Source: Helichrysum umbraculigerum (taxonomy: Eukaryota > Streptophyta > Magnoliopsida > Asterales > Asteraceae). From it: a stretch of DNA of 64,000 bases. Below are positions 1-10,430 of this stretch, piece by piece. The position numbers and the translations under genes were made by a program. Each line of letters starts with the position of its first letter. Position 1 is the first letter of the stretch. Under the pieces are notes generated by a model that saw only the letters and a program-made list of their open reading frames with translations, had not been told where the DNA came from and made no database searches. The stretch covers positions 7,567,001 to 7,631,000 of the forward strand of contig CATIUR010000004.1 in assembly GCA_949592205.1 (NCBI GenBank). The letters run 5' to 3'.

Positions 1-41
1 ATATATGTATACATAACTGGATATAAAATACAACACATTAC

Positions 42-2679
42 CAAGTCAACATGTGGTGTGGAGGTGGATGGTGAAACACAGGTTGTGGATGTGGTCGTTG
101 CGGGGTGTCGCTCCTCCTCGCTGACATGCTACATTTTACGATTAAAAAAATTAACGAATAAATATGTACATAACTCAGAAGGAATATATATGTATACATA
201 ATTGGATATAAAATACAACACATTACCGGGTCACCATGTGGTGGTGTAGAGTCCCTCCTTGGTGGTGTGGGGAGTCGACTTCCCACAAAGTCGTGTGGCG
301 ACATAACAGGACCAAGCTAACAAAATGGTAAAACATTAATTACGTCGATAAAACATTACAATATAATACCAAATGGATCTACGAATAGATGTATACGAAT
401 ACCTTTATCGCTTTGCGAGGCCATTGAATAGCTTCGGTACTTTTGGCTTGGCCTAAGAGTTTGATTCCCTCCTTGGGAATTGGAATGGGAACATTCTAAA
501 GACCGTGTTCAACGGTTTCTACCAGCACAAACATGTACCCACTCTGCAGTCCTTCCTTGTGAGACGGACAAGTAAACCCACTTGCCCATCTGATTTCATG
601 ATGACCGTATGGCATCATAATTTGACATGGAAGGGGTTCCTGTCAAACGCACATGAATTAGATGGAACACGATTCTTCACAACTTTAGGTTATTTTACTA
701 GTAGGATACATATATATCTTAAGCATTCACAATTAAAATGATCACAATGATCAGAAATATCAGTTAACAAATATATATCTTAAGTTAACAAATTTATATA
801 TTTGCAAAGAGAAGGCAATTACCTCATCATCGTCATCAGGCCGGTATGGTGATCCACCAGGTGTAGAAAGGTGTATGTGTTCAGCATTCAGATTACCCAC
901 TTCTGTCTCTGTCTGGGCCATGTCGACCTCAATTGCAACTGCTTTCCTCTTTTGACCCTTCCTAGTTCCAAGGGCCTTTTTCATCCCCACCACACTGGAT
1001 ACCGCCCGTGTCCGACCCCCATGTTCTTTTCCCTTGTATTGTGTGAGGGGATCGTCTGCCCCCACCATATCAAAGGTGCCATCATTCAACATTTTGGTCT
1101 CCTTCTCCAGCTATATAAATGAAATAAAGTTTCACATGTTAGAACATATAATAACATTTATTAGTGACAAGTTTTAGAATATCTATAACTTTAGCTTCGG
1201 GTTCGGGTCAGCCATTTGGTTTTCAGGTTGATCCAACAAACCGAAAACTAGAGGAGGTATAATTTAGAATATCCAGAAACTGAATTGTCACCCCTATATT
1301 CTTACCAATGGCGGTACGAGACTGTGGACCGTGTAGGCCATTGCCCACACAAGCATCTTACTAATTATCTTGATATACATTTAAAGTTGAATCATACAAG
1401 TATTTACCCACGTAGATAAATGGTTAGCACCCTTGCATCCAACCAAATGATCACTTGTTCAAGCCTAGCACCCAGCTCCTTTCTTTTGTATTTTTTTCTT
1501 TATTTAATTTTCCCCTCTTATTTCGCTTTCCTTTCCATTCAATATCTTTTGGCTTATTCTTTAGTCTTTAGTAAGTTATATGTGAGAGAAACAAATTTGT
1601 GAAGTAAAACACAAGTAGTCACAACATTTGGTCACATTGCTAAGTTTATGAATTTGTTCACATTGCTAAGTTTATGAACTTTTGGTTTGGTTTTTCGTGT
1701 TGAATATATGAATTAAGTTAAACTGAATTCTTTTTCGGTTTGGCTGAATTAATGTTAACAAAACAAAAGTTTTTGGTTTATCATGACGTATGACTCGAAG
1801 GATAAAAATCTCAATTCAGAACCCAAACCTTATGTGACGATCATCCTAAAATTTGCCCCCTTAAAAATATAAAATATGGTACTGCCCCTGATTCTTACCA
1901 ATTCATCCGCCGCTTTTTTAAGAGAATCCCTACTTTCTTGTGTGTCTGTTTTCTTCTCTTCCCGCAGTCTCGGGTAAAGATACAAAACTGAGCGCTCACA
2001 CTTGTACTTTGCTAGACACGGGAATTCGGTTAAAACCTTCTTTTTGTTTTTGTAATAATACTCCCTCAAACCAGCATAACCCAACCGTCCTACATGGGCA
2101 GGATCCGTGTTTGCTGCCGCACTGTCCTTGGCTTTCTCACTTTTTCTCTTCACATATGAGATGAAAAATAACGTTAGTAACTTGTTTATAATAATGAAAC
2201 CAACTTAGCACAAAACATGAGATATGAACTACCTTGAATTCATCAGTGGATCTCTCAGCAACAAATTTTGGCCAGTGATCCATGTCCATAGAGGGCCATT
2301 TTTTATGAGGGTCGTTGTTAGTAGAGGCAAACTGAGTAGTAAGTTCACTCTTCCACCTCCTCCAAATTTTATCCATCTTCCTGTAATGGACTTCTTTGTG
2401 CTTGTCGTCTGGTATGTTCCAATGACTTTTCATTAGGTCCCATACGTTATCCAAAACTTCTGGAGCAATTAGTGTACCCTCATCTCCTGCCTTCAGTGGC
2501 TTGGTATTCCATCCCAAATGGTAAGGGATTCGTGCTCTAACCTCGTTTCCAAACCAAGTTAAATAATCTGTCCTATTGTCTCCAGTAGCTTCTCCTTGGG
2601 CGTCGAACTCAATGTGACGGTCTGGATCGGGAGTGTAGTCATTCTCCTTTGCCTTCCCTAGTCTACCTTTTTTGGCCAT
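42..2679 (-). pseudogene. En/Spm (Ptta)-type transposase-like gene, multi-exon, runs off left edge
   Basis: Exons I can join, all in phase 0 with GT-AG borders: 2679-2233 (starts MAKKGRLGKAK; 149 codons), 2147-1899 (83), 1110-823 (96), 639-403 (79), 316-227 (30), 128-42 (29); the gene continues leftward. Exons 1-2 carry the W/K-rich block typical of the plant transposase family Ptta/En/Spm: DKIWRRWKSELTTQF, then RKSEKAKDSAAANT and GRLGYAGLREYYYKNKKK. Exon 4 holds a PIPIPKEG...AIQWPRKAI stretch resembling the downstream part of these proteins. An AG acceptor just before the ATG suggests a 5'UTR intron. Exon 4 has an in-frame TAG at 498-496; the only alternative is a 27-nt intron, too short for plants, so this copy is probably defective. 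The role would be DNA binding for CACTA transposition. The family call rests on recognised motifs, not on a search. Confidence 0.6.
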
Positions 2680-2779
2680 GTCGTTTATATTTAATGTCCT
2701 GCAAAAAAGGAATTTATCGATATTAAGTTCATAAAGAACATGTGCAATATAAATGATATTAACACGTACGATAAACACT

Positions 2780-3240
2780 GGCTAACAATTAAAATGATAA
2801 ATGAGCAATTAACTACAGACATTATAATTTATTAAGAGTATAATATGTAACAAACACAACGCAAAACGGATAGCAAACATTACACACGTGCAAATAAGAA
2901 ACTGATCGAATTGTCATACATATATATTTCCCTTTATTAGAACCAGCTACAGACCAGGTGAACACAAATATTAATTCCCACATAAAAATGACAGTGATGG
3001 ATGCACTTTCTCAAGTATTGAATAGGGTCTTTGCTGGCATATCTTAGAGTGTTCTCACAGGTTCAGGATTGGAGAATCAACAACTACGGGACCACATCTT
3101 TACATCAATATCATCAAGATCAGTATTGAATTCAATATCTTTTAATTTTGACATATATAACGAGCTGAGGGTGGGGACCAAAAAAGGCGTTGTTTTATAA
3201 AGAACATTCCCTTTTGTATGTACTCACAACAATCAATAAC
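2780..3240. other. AT-rich non-coding upstream region of the transposase-like gene
   Basis: I see no coding signal on either strand. It is presumably the 5'UTR intron and promoter side of the minus-strand transposase-like gene; no clear TATA box could be assigned. Confidence 0.3.
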
Positions 3241-3251
3241 ATATGGATGGT

Positions 3252-3363
3252 GATTTGTACACCACCAACCTTTAGCCATACACCACTAGTTATGCATTAA
3301 ACTGTTGTACTGAACAACAGAGTGATGCACATTAGTGGTGTATGCCTGTATGGTTACAAATTT
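3252..3363. mobile_element. Small foldback/MITE-like element
   Basis: Imperfect inverted arms (ATTTGTA...CCATACACCACTA on the left, TAGTGGTGTATG...CCATACA on the complementary right arm) flank a loop that itself contains a hairpin, CTGTTG/CAACAG. About 110 bp; no target duplication identified. Confidence 0.4.
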
Positions 3364-3807
3364 ATGTATAAATTATATATTTACCTAAAAAATTATGTAC
3401 AAATATATCAATACTGTATATGTTTCAATCCGGCATACACTAAATGAAAAATTTTACATAGAAAAATACAATTAATTTACACTATTTAACAAACTACCAC
3501 CAATAATGGATGTATTGGAGTTACATGACAACAGTTCAAAAGTCGATCAAAATTGGAAAACCTAGCAATTAATGCAACCGTTTGGATATGAGTCGCGGCA
3601 AAATTATACCGTTATAAACTTACTAAAGTGCAATGGGTTTACAATAACAAACTTTAACCTAGATTTACCGGTGGATATGTGTGGATACGGTGGTGCAGAA
3701 GTAGAACGAAGCCGAAGATGATGAAGCAGAAAATCTCGATCAAAAGTGTATTCTGTCTCTATGTAGACCGAAAAGTGCCTTTTCACCAATAAAGCTTAAC
3801 TCATTTG

Positions 3808-3881
3808 AAGCGGTTAAAAACAATACCCGCTTCAAACTACAAAGACAACCGCCACGTCATAAACCAACCGCTTCACTTGGC
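3808..3881. promoter_or_regulatory. Orphan AGCGGTT/AACCGCTT element cluster
   Basis: GAAGCGGTTAAAAAC at 3808, ACCCGCTTCAAAC at about 3827 and CAACCGCTTCACTTGG at about 3866 match the motif found upstream of the coiled-coil genes at 8-17 kb and in the CACTA end near 25.1-25.5 kb. A 61-codon minus-strand ORF lies at 3604-3789 just downstream, but it has no helical character and I do not call it a gene. Confidence 0.4.
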
Positions 3882-3959
3882 CAATGAAACTTTTTGATTT
3901 TTTAGCCCACGTTTGGCGGGGAACCAAAAAAATTGAAATTTGGTGCTTTAGTTTTTATC

Positions 3960-4072
3960 AAATGCATAAATATAGATATAATATAGATATAGAATATAGA
4001 TATATATAGTAATAGTAATATAGATAATATAGATCTATATATCTATAATCTATCTATATCTATTTATAAAGC
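3960..4072. repeat. AT-rich long imperfect palindrome
   Basis: ATGCATAAATATAGATAT on the left is mirrored by ATATCTATTTATAAAGCAT on the right, with TATAGA/TCTATA repeats between. This would form a long A/T hairpin. Confidence 0.45.
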
Positions 4073-4139
4073 ATATTGCTATTTTATTGTTGCAAAATTT
4101 AACAAGTACGGAGTAAGACTCAATAATTCATTATTTCAT

Positions 4140-5240
4140 TTTATATAACTAGATACTAGGCATTAAGCCCGTACGATGCACGGCCGTTTGAAAAATGCAG
4201 TTATATAGTAATTTGTAAGTAGCCGAATATTTTAATGGGCATATAATAAGTGTTATCAATAGCACAATTAATTTGTGGTGTTGACCAATTACTTTACGTT
4301 TACTTCGATAATATTTTTCATATATATCATTCATTTACTTTTCAGCATAAAGTTATAAACAAACTTCTTTGCAAACAATGTTCAAGAGTTTGTAAATTAA
4401 TAACAAATAATCGTTAACTAAAATAATACGCTCTAATAGGTAATTAAAAAACTTTATTTTATATATAAAAACTAAGCGTTGAGCCCGTGCGATGCACGAC
4501 CATTTATATAATACTATTAAATTAGTTTGTATGTTATTATGTTTAAGTTTGAATACCTAATACAATTAAATTAATTTGTAAGTTATTTTGTTAAGTTTTA
4601 ATACATTTGTTGAGCTTATGCAATGCAAGATAATTAAAAAAATAAAAATTTATCATATGTTTTTTAGGTTTTCAACTGTATCTTAATATTGTTGAAAGTA
4701 TAAAATTTATTACTGAAATTCAATAGTAATATATACCAAAATATCAGAAAATAATCAATTTCATATATCTTTATTAAAAATAATTTTCTTAAAACATGGT
4801 AGTTGATGATGATAATATTTGTTAACTGCAATGTATAAGATATGAATTGAAAAATGAATCTTTTTTTTATGTAAGTAAAAATTGTTATATATTAAATATA
4901 ATATAGGAATTTTAAAGGCTATTATAATAAAGTATAATTGATAAATAATAGTCTTAGTAATTATTAATTAAGGTTTTTAAAGAAAAAATAATATGATGAT
5001 GTGTCAAATTAGGAGGCTCTAAAGAAAAGGAAATGTTATGACGTGGAATGTCTAAATATCAAGGAAAAATCTTTGTTTTATATGTATAGATAGATAAGTT
5101 GTGTAATTTTTCAATATTTTGTTTTATTTAATATATTTAATAATATTTAATATTTAACTTTTAATTAAATTTAAATTTAATAATTAAAATGGTAAGTGTA
5201 ATTATTTAATTAAATCTAAATTGTCGGATCACCTTGTAAA
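4140..5240. other. AT-rich non-coding DNA with repeated GCCCGTRCGATGCACG motif
   Basis: No gene seen. The motif AAGCCCGTACGATGCACGG at about 4167 recurs as GAGCCCGTGCGATGCACGA at about 4482, and more degraded near 4613 (GAGCTTATGCAATGCAAG). Similar short GC hairpins occur near the ends of plant Helitrons, so this may be a set of Helitron-end remnants, but no complete element could be delimited. Confidence 0.3.
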
Positions 5241-5439
5241 TTTTCATTGAAAGGTCCAGATTGCTCAACGGGATTTTGGTTTATTTATATTAATTATTAT
5301 TATTATTATTATGTTATTATATTAGTATTATTAATTATTATTATTATTAGGATTTTGATAAAGAGTGCCAACACGGGGTGTGGTAACACTGTGTTTACAG
5401 TGTTTTTGGTGTTGTGTTGTGAGTTTAAAATTTTGGGGT

Positions 5440-5487
5440 GTGGACAGTGTTGTGGACAGTGTTGTGGACAGTGTTGTGGACAGTGTT
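5440..5487. repeat. 12-bp minisatellite, about 4 copies
   Basis: The unit TGGACAGTGTTG is repeated four times head to tail. It lies in a region with further ACACTGTG/CACAGTG words (5385-5500). Confidence 0.8.
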
Positions 5488-5630
5488 TGTGAATATGAAA
5501 ATGTTTGAAGGGAAAAGTTGGAAAAAAACATTGAAAATGATCAAAACGTCGTGTGAGCCACCGTTGGAAATCAAACGCTGGACGAAAAACGCCGCAAAAA
5601 CGCCGTGTTGAGTACACCGTGACAGGGCCG

Positions 5631-5655
5631 AAAAACGCCGTCGAACGGCGTTTTT
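5631..5655. repeat. Perfect 11-bp inverted repeat (GC hairpin)
   Basis: AAAAACGCCGT and its exact complement ACGGCGTTTTT are separated by CGA. Neighbouring partial copies of AAAACGCCG occur at 5585-5605. Confidence 0.8.
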
Positions 5656-5690
5656 CATGAAAAACGCTGACTTTTCATGACCGACACCGA

Positions 5691-5877
5691 GTGCTCGGGC
5701 ACTAGTTAAGCATTCCTTAATTAGATTCAAAGTATTAATTAAGCTCAAAAGTTGTCATGTTTAGAATTGATCTTGAAATAATTAAATTTATTTATGGAAT
5801 ATATGACTTATAAATATAGAAAGTGAGTGATGCATTAAATACAATTAAGGAATGCTTAACTACTGCCCTTAGGGCAC
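5691..5877. mobile_element. MITE with about 26-35 bp terminal inverted repeats
   Basis: TTAAGCATTCCTTAATT (5706-5722) is perfectly complemented by AATTAAGGAATGCTTAA (5843-5859). The arms extend outward through GGGCACTAG on the left and CTACTGCCC on the right. About 187 bp, no ORF, no clear target duplication. Confidence 0.65.
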
Positions 5878-5953
5878 CATTTAGCAAAACTAACTAAAAG
5901 AAAGAATCAATTAAATTATGTTTTCTTAATTGATGTGCATGGATGCATGCTAT

Positions 5954-6318
5954 TAGTCATGAACACAAAACCCGTACCCCGGAACCGAACCCGAAAAAAA
6001 ACCAGAATCGAACCAGAAAAAAACCGATTTTTTTGAACCTAGTTCGGGTTTTTTTCGTATCCGGCGGGTAGGGACCCGTGTTGGGTTTTTGAAATTCAAA
6101 TCGGGTTGGGACCGGGTACACTACGGGTTGGGTTGGAAAACCCTAGCTGTATAAAACCCGGATAAACCCGGTTTAAAAACCGGTATTCTTGGGTCAAAAA
6201 CCCGGTTCGGGTCGGGTCGGGTAGGTCAACAACCCGGTTTTTCTTCCTTTGACCTAAATCCTGGTTCGGGTACCTGGTCAGGTCGGGTATGCCCGAAACC
6301 TGACTTTGTTCACGCTTA
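5954..6318. mobile_element. hAT-type MITE with 8-bp TSD
   Basis: The terminal inverted repeat TAGTCATGAACA is matched by TAAGCGTGAACA read from the right end. An exact 8-bp duplication, CATGCTAT, flanks the element at 5946-5953 and 6319-6326. The interior is built of CGGGTT/AACCCG words in both orientations, common in such plant elements. An 8-bp TSD and these termini fit the hAT superfamily; the element has no coding capacity. Confidence 0.8.
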
Positions 6319-6330
6319 CATGCTATAAGA

Positions 6331-7030
6331 TGTAATGCCCCCCAAAGTCGAAAGCAGTGACTAACCGGATATCTTAAGCTTTCAACGATAAACCATAGTG
6401 GAAGGTAACTATTAGCCACAACTTTAGACTAATAAAGAGCTCCAATTTGTTATCAGTTTCCGATGTGGGACGGGTTGTTACAGAGATCGAGGGACTCATG
6501 TGCCATTCATGAAGATATATATTAATGAAAACCTCATGGAAGACGATGTGTCTCAATGGGGTTATCTTTAAGACATTTAGCATATCCCACATTAGTTGGT
6601 GACGATTTTAAAATAATTGTGGTCAACATGCATTAGCTGGCAACCTCTTATTTCCATTGTCTATTTTTCGATATTTTAAGGTTTATAATGACAAGTTGAA
6701 TCTAAAAATTTCCTGAGAACTTTTGGGGACAATAGAGGTACGTGTTGGGTGTATAAGGTAAACTCCTGTTCAAAGTATCACAAACGCTCTTATTGGGGCC
6801 AAAAAGGACATTGGACCCATGAGAACTATAAAGTTAAGCGTTTAGTGGAAGTACATTGATCAACTATTTGGAAGTTCTCATGTGGTCCTGCAAATTTTTC
6901 GTACGCTAAAACTTATATGTCTGAATTCCATAAGCAAGCAACACCATCTTGACTGTTTATAAATTCAAACGTACACATTCACTACTTCGATTCACTATGA
7001 CAAAAACGACACATTAATATCACCACAAAA
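6331..7030. other. Non-coding region, possible short LTR-like segment at its start
   Basis: 6331-6482 begins TGTAATGCCCC and ends GATGTGGGACGGGTTGTTACA, similar to TRIM/LTR termini, but no partner or target duplication was found. The remainder shows nothing gene-like. Confidence 0.25.
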
Positions 7031-7102
7031 TTAAACACATGGTGACTTCCTACAACACTAGCGTCCAACATTATAACCATAAAGCACAAGCATTTGACTT
7101 CC

Positions 7103-7625
7103 TTAATTACCCCACTACTATCATCATACTCGTCGCGCCACCAACATCTAACATTACGGTAACATCCGGCCTTACCACGACACAATATTATCTGGTTTGC
7201 CAGCAGGCGCACGACTTTTCCTTGGCGACCACACTAGTATTACTTCCCATGAGGTCACCCATTCTGGAACTACCTCGCTCGAGCACGCTTAACTGTAGTT
7301 TTCTCACGGGATCTACTACCCTTACGGTCCCAAAATGTGTTGTGTCATGTAAGGATGATATTATCCTTATAAGCCCCAATGTAACTGCCCTTTACCACGA
7401 CACAATATTGTCCGCTTTGCCTGCAGGCGCACGGCTTTGTTCTTGGCGACCACCACTTTATCCTGGACACTTCCCCCACACGAGCACGCTTAACCACGAC
7501 GTTATCGTGCGATCTACTTCCACTGTGGGCCGAAAACGCGTTGTGTCGTAAAAGGATGAATTTTTCCCTTATAAGTCTTTAGATCTCCCATGTCAATGGC
7601 CGATGTGGGATTTGCCTAGAGTGTT
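7103..7625 (+). repeat. Tandem duplicated segment of about 215 bp with TATA-like ends
   Basis: TTACCACGACACAATATT followed by the word GCAGGCGCACG and a CTTGGCGACCAC block occurs at 7173 and again at 7392. Each copy is followed by a GGATGAT/GGATGAA...CCTTATAAG stretch. It ends with CCGATGTGGGATTTGCC...GTGTTACA, which resembles an LTR terminus. A 170-codon plus-strand ORF across it has repeat-derived sequence and is not called a gene. Confidence 0.45.
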
Positions 7626-8006
7626 ACACCCAAATACCTCATGTTCATGGCCAAATTATTTCCATTAATATGTAGATCACTATAGTTAAATCATATTTGT
7701 TTCTATTATATTTCACATGGATAAATAATACATAACACAAGCATTTTACAATAAATCTTCAATATATTTACATTTACGTTTTTATTTTAAAATCGTTACT
7801 CGCACCTCCATCATCCGTCACCAATTTTACCGCCGCATTGCGCTGGTGTAATGCTAGCTAGTACAGTAGTACTAAAAAATGAACGATACATGTTGTAGGA
7901 GCGATATGATATATCGGTTTTAAGCTAAAGTCATTCTATTATCCGATAAGTAAGAACAATTAATTAAGAACAATATAAATAAAGAACAAATATACAAAAT
8001 TGAAAA
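7626..8006. other. AT-rich 3' flank of the coiled-coil array
   Basis: No ORF or repeat recognised; this is the downstream (terminator-side) flank of the first minus-strand array gene. Confidence 0.3.
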
Positions 8007-8393
8007 TTAACCATCTGCTAAACTAGGCAGATCATCATTAATCCACTTTTCTTTCTGTTCGATCATTTGATCTAGTGTCTCCACCATCTTTTCGCAGTTC
8101 TCGAGTAACTTTCTTTCTTCGGCAATAGATCCACGTAGACAATCCATATATGAAGATTCAATTATATGAATCATCATATTCCGTCGCTCAATATGCTGAA
8201 TCTTTTGTTGTTTATCATAAATTGAATGATTTAGTTTATCAATCGTCTTTACTACTTCTTCTTTTTGTTTTTTATCCTCATCTAGCATTTCTTTCACACA
8301 ATTGGTGTACAATTCGGAATACACTCGGAATCGATGCGTCGCTGTATTCCCTCTTTTAGAAGGTGGTTCTGTAGACCCAGAAGATTCTTCCAT
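8007..8393 (-). CDS. Small coiled-coil protein, array member 1 (128 aa)
   Basis: Unrecognised intronless gene. I chose the ATG at 8393 (MEESSGSTEPPSKRG) rather than the ATG at 8450, because the 19 residues before it are unlike the rest and because the Ser/Pro/basic start resembles array member 6 (MESGCTSSPPHKKQK). Residues about 25-118 form a continuous, highly charged helix-prone stretch with hydrophobic spacing typical of coiled coils (VKTIDKLNHSIYDKQQKIQH; ENCEKMVETLDQMIEQKEKW). No signal peptide or membrane segment. A TATA box (TTTATATAAA, 8471-8480) lies about 80 bp upstream, and an AGCGGTTT element at 8519-8528 lies beyond it. Function unknown; possibly an oligomerising protein. Whether it is expressed cannot be judged from sequence alone. 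Confidence 0.55.
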   Translation of the reverse strand: MEESSGSTEPPSKRGNTATHRFRVYSELYTNCVKEMLDEDKKQKEEVVKTIDKLNHSIYDKQQKIQHIERRNMMIHIIESSYMDCLRGSIAEERKLLENCEKMVETLDQMIEQKEKWINDDLPSLADG

Positions 8394-8470
8394 TAAGCTA
8401 TACCTGTTTTGATTTATTGTGGAAACTGGCCGGCCGGAAAGTTTTACCAAAATATTTTTATTTGTTCGAA

Positions 8471-8528
8471 TTTATATAAATGTTGTCAAACGTACAACCA
8501 ATGGCAATACATGTAACAAGAAGCGGTT
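8471..8528 (-). promoter_or_regulatory. Promoter of array member 1: AGCGGTTT element plus TATA
   Basis: On the minus strand: the AGCGGTTT-type half-site (8519-8528 as GAAGCGGTTT on the plus strand), then TATA (8471-8480), then the ATG at 8393. The same order recurs at array members 2, 4 and 5. Confidence 0.5.
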
Positions 8529-8777
8529 TTGTATAATATTCTAAACATCTTCCCCCCAAAAAAGTAAATGACCAGACCGCTCCAATTAACATTCTAAATA
8601 TCTAGAATATGTATACTACGTATAATATTCTAAAATCTAAACATCTTCCCCCCAAAAAAGTAAATGACCTACACTTTAGGAAACTACTTATAGGCCGGCC
8701 TACTACAAGTCAACAACATATGAGAAATTAAATGGACTCTTAAATGCCCAACCACCAAATCAAATCCCACTTTCAAC

Positions 8778-8808
8778 GACGCGGTTTTGTGTTAAATACA
8801 CCGCTTCA
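8778..8808. promoter_or_regulatory. Orphan palindromic GCGGTTTT/ACCGCTTC element
   Basis: GACGCGGTTTTGTG and ACACCGCTTCA form an imperfect palindrome like those before array genes, but no gene follows on either side within normal promoter distance. Confidence 0.4.
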
Positions 8809-8851
8809 TATTAGAATACTTATATACGAATTAATACTCCGTATTTGTTAT

Positions 8852-8852
<1 letters not shown>

Positions 8853-8895
<43 letters not shown>
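8853..8895. repeat. (TA)n microsatellite
   Basis: Uninterrupted TA dinucleotides. Confidence 0.95.
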
Positions 8896-8898
<3 letters not shown>

Positions 8899-9060
8899 TG
8901 ATAATATATTGATGAACAATAATACTAATAGAATAATAGATCAATGAAATGATAACACGGTGGATCGGAGTAACATATATTTTAAACAATAAGAGAAGCA
9001 GATTCATAAAATAAAGAAAAACTTGCTAATTCATTTGATATACATGTAGATTACACATGA

Positions 9061-9411
9061 TTACAACAAGTCATTAAAAACTTCATTTTGTTCCACATTT
9101 TGGTTGAACCGAACAATTTGTGCTTCAATCCTTTCCTTCTGATTCACGTAAAACCTAAGATTATAGTCAAGTTGCTCCTTATAGTCAACCTCATCAGTGG
9201 AAGGCTCTTTAATTTTGCGGGTTTTTTGAAGTTCTTTCATGATCTTTTTTATCGTGCTTGTAATCTTGGTAACTTGATATTGCAATCCTTCGATCATTTC
9301 ATTATCAACATCTATCAAAGTATACACCTTAGAGCGGATACGATGACGTTCCTGTTCGCTGACATTCACGGTGCTAGTGACCTCATCTCCGGAAGAAGCC
9401 GTATATTGCAT
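9061..9411 (-). CDS. Small coiled-coil protein, array member 2 (116 aa)
   Basis: Unrecognised intronless gene, clearly homologous to array member 3. Shared blocks are LIDVDNEMIEGL versus LMDVDSDAINML and FYVNQKERIEAQIVRF versus FYKNQKEKCEELIASF, ending NEVFND versus NEIYKN. The N-terminal 25 residues are polar (MQYTASSGDEV); the rest is a charged helix (IKKIMKELQKTRKIKEP) with a probable break near residue 75. No secretion signal. A TATA box (9502-9511) lies about 95 bp upstream of the ATG and a palindromic AGCGGTTT/AAACCGC element (9524-9547) lies just beyond it, the clearest promoter of the array. Function unknown. Confidence 0.6.
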   Translation of the reverse strand: MQYTASSGDEVTSTVNVSEQERHRIRSKVYTLIDVDNEMIEGLQYQVTKITSTIKKIMKELQKTRKIKEPSTDEVDYKEQLDYNLRFYVNQKERIEAQIVRFNQNVEQNEVFNDLL

Positions 9412-9501
9412 GTTAATAATGCTAACAAATGTTACGGAATAATTTTTTGAGATAGCTTTTGATCGAGAAACTGATGTCCCTTTTTTTGGGTCTTTCTACG
9501 G

Positions 9502-9547
9502 TTTATATATTTACTTTTTTCTGGAGCGGTTTTTATTTAAACCGCCC
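9502..9547 (-). promoter_or_regulatory. Promoter of array member 2: palindrome plus TATA
   Basis: GAGCGGTTT and AAACCGCCC arms (9524-9547) lie 12 bp upstream of a TATATAAA box. The palindrome has the same form as the subterminal repeats of the CACTA end at 25.1-25.5 kb. Confidence 0.6.
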
Positions 9548-9569
9548 CACCTTCGAAACTTTAGAAATC

Positions 9570-9860
9570 TACTTTAAAAATACGGAGTAATAGTAATAAT
9601 ATAATATAATAATTAATAATAATAATACAACACAAATTATTGTCTTCTACTAATTTTAAACACAATTAATAATAAAAAACTCCAGAACACTGTCCAGAAC
9701 AGTGAGAATTCAGTTTCAGCACACCACCAAAAAATCCTCACTTTCAACATTCACCGGACCACTGTCTCAGAACACCGACACCACACACTGTGCTCCTATG
9801 CTCAAATCGACATTTGTCTTACTTTAACATTAATCTACTCCGTATGAGTTAACAAAAACG
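9570..9860. other. AT-rich spacer with ACACTGTCCAGAACAGTG words
   Basis: No gene. CAGAACACTGTCCAGAACAG at about 9683 and CACTGTCTCAGAACACCG at about 9760 echo the CACTGT-type words around 5385-5500. Confidence 0.3.
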
Positions 9861-9972
9861 ATCCTAGGTAATTAACGTGTGATTAACGTGTGATTAACTT
9901 TAATCATATGTGAACACTAATTTATGTTAATATAACATATATATTCATGAAAACAATAGATTGATCAATAGA

Positions 9973-10269
9973 TTACAATGAACACTTGCTATTTTTATAA
10001 ATTTCGTTCACCTCTATATTTGATGTGAAACTCGCAATTAGTTCTTCACATTTTTCCTTTTGATTTTTGTAAAATTGAAGAGATGAGATGAGCTTGTAAC
10101 GATAACCTACCTCCTCAATTTCCTGGATTTCTTTGTAAACGTTGGCAATTATTAGACTAAACGTTGTTATATGTGCACGTAACATGTTGATGGCATCACT
10201 ATCAACATCCATCAAGTTTTGAGTTAGAGTACCCATAGCCTTTCCATTAAGTATTGAGTTAGTCTCCAT
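9973..10269 (-). CDS. Small coiled-coil protein, array member 3 (98 aa)
   Basis: Unrecognised intronless gene, a close relative of array member 2 (see the shared DVD-, FYxNQKE- and NE-motifs there) but with a shorter N-terminus (METNSILNGKAMGTLTQN). The central and C-terminal parts are predicted helical. A symmetrical TATA box, CTTTATATAAAG (10346-10357), lies about 77 bp upstream. No AGCGGTTT palindrome is visible; a SINE has inserted further upstream at 10431. The 2/3 pair looks like a local tandem duplication followed by strong divergence. Function unknown. Confidence 0.55.
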   Translation of the reverse strand: METNSILNGKAMGTLTQNLMDVDSDAINMLRAHITTFSLIIANVYKEIQEIEEVGYRYKLISSLQFYKNQKEKCEELIASFTSNIEVNEIYKNSKCSL

Positions 10270-10430
10270 TTTGTAAAATAAAAAGATATAATGTAGTAAA
10301 GAAAAAAGGGTAAAATGGTATTGCTTCTATTGAGAGTTGTAAATGCTTTATATAAAGAGAGAAAGGGGACATTAATGAGGGGTAGGTGAGATAAGATAAT
10401 TAATACAGTGTACATAAATAAGCTGAAGAA

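Noticed and set aside
496..522. A 27-nt intron in the transposase-like gene
   Set aside because: Well below plant intron size; the in-frame TAG is more simply a nonsense mutation.
3604..3789. Further array gene below the 3.8-kb AGCGGTT element
   Set aside because: The 61-codon ORF is not helical or charged like the array proteins and has no shared motif.
7039..7551. 170-codon plus-strand ORF
   Set aside because: It spans a tandem DNA duplication and its amino acid sequence is a low-complexity S/T/L mix with no domain.
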